Positions 7,243 to 8,521 of a stretch of DNA of 8,521 bases are shown one piece after another. Location of the stretch: NCBI GenBank assembly GCA_018384835.1, contig JAHAYB010000392.1, forward strand, positions 1 through 8,521, in the 5' to 3' direction. A program made the position numbers and the translations under genes. Each line of letters begins with the position of its first letter. The stretch's first letter is position 1. This stretch comes from Comamonas sp. (GTDB lineage: Bacteria > Pseudomonadota > Gammaproteobacteria > Burkholderiales > Burkholderiaceae_C). Under the pieces are notes generated by a model that saw only the letters and a program-made list of their open reading frames with translations, had not been told where the DNA came from and ran no database searches.

Positions 7243-8289
7243 ATGAAAGCAGTATTCATCACCGGCCACGGTGGCAACGAAGTGGTGCAAGTGAAGGAGC
7301 GCAGCCTGCTTGCACGCGCATCGGGTCAGGTGCGCGTGCGGATGCAGGCCGCAACTCTGAATCAAGTGGATTTGTATATGCGTAATAGCGGTGCAGGTAT
7401 CACCCACCGACTACCGCAAATCATGGGGCTAGATGGCGCAGGCATCATCGAAGAATGCGATGCCAACGACCCGCTGCTGCGCCCCGGTCAGGCGGTGGTG
7501 ATTCACCCCGGCATAGCCTGCGGGCGCTGCGAGTTCTGCCAGCGCGGCGACGGCGTGCTGTGTACGCGCATCCAGTTTCTGGGGGAGCATTGCGACGGCA
7601 CGTTTGCCCGCACCATCCAAGTGCCTGCGACACAGGTTTTTCCCAAGCCGGAGCATCTGAATTGGGCAGAGGCCGCCGCGTTAGGGGTGAATCACCTGAC
7701 CGCATGGCGCATGTTGTTTACCAAAGCCCGCCTGCAAGCCTGGGATACGGTGCTGATTTTCGGCATCGGCGGGGGCGTGTCGCTGGCGGCGCTGCAACTG
7801 GCGCAGGCTATTGGGGCGCGGGTGATTGTGACCTCTCGGGAGGACAGCAAGCTGGAACGTGCCCGTGCTTTGGGCGCTGCCCACGGCATCAACAGCCAAA
7901 GTCAAGATGTGGCTAAAGAGGTGCTCAAGCTCACCGATGGGCGCGGCGTGGACGTGGTGTTTGAAAACGTGGGCGAAGCTGTCTGGTCTGCGGCCTTGAA
8001 ATCATTGGTGCGTGGTGGCCGCTTGGTCACGTGCGGAGCCACCTCGGGCGACCACCCCAGCGCTGATTTGCGCCGCATCTTTATCCGGCAATTGCAGATT
8101 TTTGGCTCCACCCTGGGCACGCTGGGCGAGTTCCACGACCTGCTGGGCTTTGTCGAGCGCATGGGTATTCGCCCCATTATCGACAGCAGCTACCCGCTGG
8201 AGGAAATACACGCCGCCCTCAGCCGCCTGGAAAGCGGGGCGCATTTTGGCAAGGTGGCGCTGGAAATGGAGGGCAAGACAGTAAAATGA
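7243..8289 (+). CDS. Zinc-binding medium-chain dehydrogenase/reductase, quinone-oxidoreductase/alcohol-dehydrogenase-like
   Basis: This is a predicted NAD(P)H-dependent cytoplasmic oxidoreductase of the MDR superfamily, 348 residues, full length. It has an N-terminal GroES-like domain, then a Rossmann domain with GIGGGV (174-179) and VIVTSRED ending strand 2; the Arg there is compatible with NADPH. The structural-zinc cysteines C93, C96, C99 and C107 (C-x2-C-x2-C-x7-C) are complete. The catalytic-zinc positions are not: the usual Cys is replaced in NQVDLYMR, and the usual GHE motif reads GLDGAG. It is therefore a structural-zinc-only member, likely a reductase of an enone or quinone or an enoyl-type substrate rather than a classical zinc alcohol dehydrogenase. 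Only a weak Shine-Dalgarno (AGAAAG) precedes the ATG. The strong terminator just upstream suggests it is expressed separately from livK or by readthrough. Any role in the neighbouring pathway is unproven. Confidence 0.8.
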   Translation: MKAVFITGHGGNEVVQVKERSLLARASGQVRVRMQAATLNQVDLYMRNSGAGITHRLPQIMGLDGAGIIEECDANDPLLRPGQAVVIHPGIACGRCEFCQRGDGVLCTRIQFLGEHCDGTFARTIQVPATQVFPKPEHLNWAEAAALGVNHLTAWRMLFTKARLQAWDTVLIFGIGGGVSLAALQLAQAIGARVIVTSREDSKLERARALGAAHGINSQSQDVAKEVLKLTDGRGVDVVFENVGEAVWSAALKSLVRGGRLVTCGATSGDHPSADLRRIFIRQLQIFGSTLGTLGEFHDLLGFVERMGIRPIIDSSYPLEEIHAALSRLESGAHFGKVALEMEGKTVK

Positions 8290-8307
8290 ATAAAACTCAT
8301 AAATCAT

Positions 8308-8330
8308 TGAAGTAACATCATTTTACTTCA
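8308..8330 (+). promoter_or_regulatory. Inverted repeat overlapping a promoter -35 region (possible operator)
   Basis: TGAAGTAA (8308-8315) and TTACTTCA (8323-8330) are a perfect 8-base inverted repeat with a 7-base spacer. The arms extend imperfectly outward. It begins 18 bases after the oxidoreductase stop in an AT-rich patch, and no T-tract follows, so it is a poor terminator. Its right arm covers the candidate -35 element at 8322-8327, a typical position for a repressor site. Confidence 0.4.
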
Positions 8331-8350
8331 TTGAATCACCTGCCTATCAT
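8322..8350 (+). promoter_or_regulatory. Candidate sigma-70 promoter for the structured leader/next gene
   Basis: TTTACT (8322-8327, four of six consensus bases) and TATCAT (8345-8350, five of six) are separated by exactly 17 bases. Transcription would begin near 8357-8358, three or four bases before the closing stem of the structured element. The match is by eye; one such pair could occur by chance in an AT-rich stretch. Confidence 0.4.
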
Positions 8351-8357
8351 CGCCCCC

Positions 8358-8454
8358 ATTGTTCGCTCCTACCTAGACCTTCTAGGCATCTAGGCTGTCA
8401 GCAGTGCAACGGGGGCTTCCCGACTGGTCACTGTTCTGAGCGAACTACTTTTTT
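8358..8454 (+). ncRNA. Candidate structured RNA or attenuator leader, family unrecognised
   Basis: GTTCGCTC (8361-8368) and GAGCGAAC (8438-8445) form a perfect 8-bp closing stem. Inside it are hairpin A, CCTAGA (8372-8377) with TCTAGG (8381-8386), and hairpin B. In hairpin B, AGCAGTG (8400-8406) pairs with CACTGTT (8429-8435) including one G-U, topped by CGGG (8410-8413) with CCCG (8419-8422). Together they make a three-way junction. A T6 run (8449-8454) lies three bases after the closing stem, so the whole could end as a terminator. TCTAGGC is directly repeated (8381-8387, 8389-8395), so hairpin A has a mutually exclusive alternative partner. It sits between a plausible promoter and the next gene. 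I cannot match it to a known RNA family. It could be a small RNA, a regulatory leader, or chance structure. Confidence 0.35.
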
Positions 8455-8486
8455 CAATACCCGCTCAACACAGTTACAGAGTCACC

Positions 8487-8521
8487 ATGCCGAAAGAATT
8501 TAGCTTCAGCGTTAAAAGCAT
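8487..8521 (+). CDS. Start of an unrecognised gene (3' truncated by window edge)
   Basis: An ATG at 8487 opens a frame reading MPKEFSFSVKS, with two further bases before the window ends. Only a weak AGAG lies upstream, about five bases before the ATG. The reading frame is supported mainly by its position after a promoter-like and structured region on the same strand. Eleven residues are too few to assign a family, and the reality of the gene itself is uncertain. Confidence 0.4.
   Translation, partial: MPKEFSFSVKS

Noticed and set aside
8286..8315. Nine-codon frame (MNKTHKSLK) starting in an ATGA overlap with the oxidoreductase stop
   Set aside because: Too short, no ribosome binding site of its own, and it lies in AT-rich DNA where such a frame arises by chance.
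8361..8445. Integron attC site, suggested by GTTC and GAAC ends on an inverted repeat
   Set aside because: The ends do not fit the RYYYAAC and GTTRRRY core pattern, and no integrase or cassette structure is visible.
8361..8445. Retron-type msr-msd RNA with a1/a2 arms
   Set aside because: The enclosed length is short for known retron RNAs and only 11 residues of the next protein are visible, with no reverse transcriptase motif. It cannot be supported from this window.
1..8521. Search for CRISPR arrays, tRNA or rRNA genes, insertion sequences and attachment sites
   Set aside because: No regularly spaced repeats, no cloverleaf or rRNA-like segments, no transposase and no terminal repeats were seen.

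Overview
The window reads as a GC-rich betaproteobacterial chromosome segment, most likely Burkholderiales/Comamonadaceae. This is inferred from gene content, codon bias and the repeated GGAG(A)GACAAA-type ribosome binding sites. It carries a catabolic operon, all on the + strand, for a cyclic carboxylic acid.

Layout: positions 1-765 hold the 3' two thirds of an acyl-CoA dehydrogenase of the cyclohexanecarboxyl-CoA dehydrogenase type (AliB-like). A 105-base gap with a GC-rich hairpin follows, then a full-length cyclohexanecarboxylate-CoA ligase-type enzyme (AliA-like, 871-2541). Next is a complete branched-chain-amino-acid-type (HAAT) ABC importer in the order permease livH, permease livM, ATPase livG, ATPase livF, periplasmic binding protein livK (2568-7124). 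The livM/livG and livG/livF pairs overlap and the other gaps are short, so 1-7124 is probably one transcription unit. It ends at a strong intrinsic terminator with a 12-bp perfect stem (7156-7213). Behind it lies a medium-chain dehydrogenase/reductase (7243-8289) that keeps the structural zinc site but lacks the usual catalytic zinc ligands.

Working model (inference): the binding protein and importer bring in an alicyclic or related carboxylate. The ligase makes its CoA thioester, and the dehydrogenase introduces the alpha,beta double bond, which feeds the benzoyl-CoA-type beta-oxidation steps encoded elsewhere.

The last 230 bases change character. An AT-rich patch with an inverted repeat overlaps a plausible sigma-70 promoter (TTTACT-17-TATCAT). 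That promoter would start transcription just before an 85-base segment closed by an 8-bp stem, containing two internal hairpins and followed by T6. This looks like a small structured RNA or an attenuator-type leader. It precedes the first 11 codons of an unrecognised gene cut by the window edge. It is the least explained part of the window and the best candidate for something new, but the evidence is structural reading by eye only.
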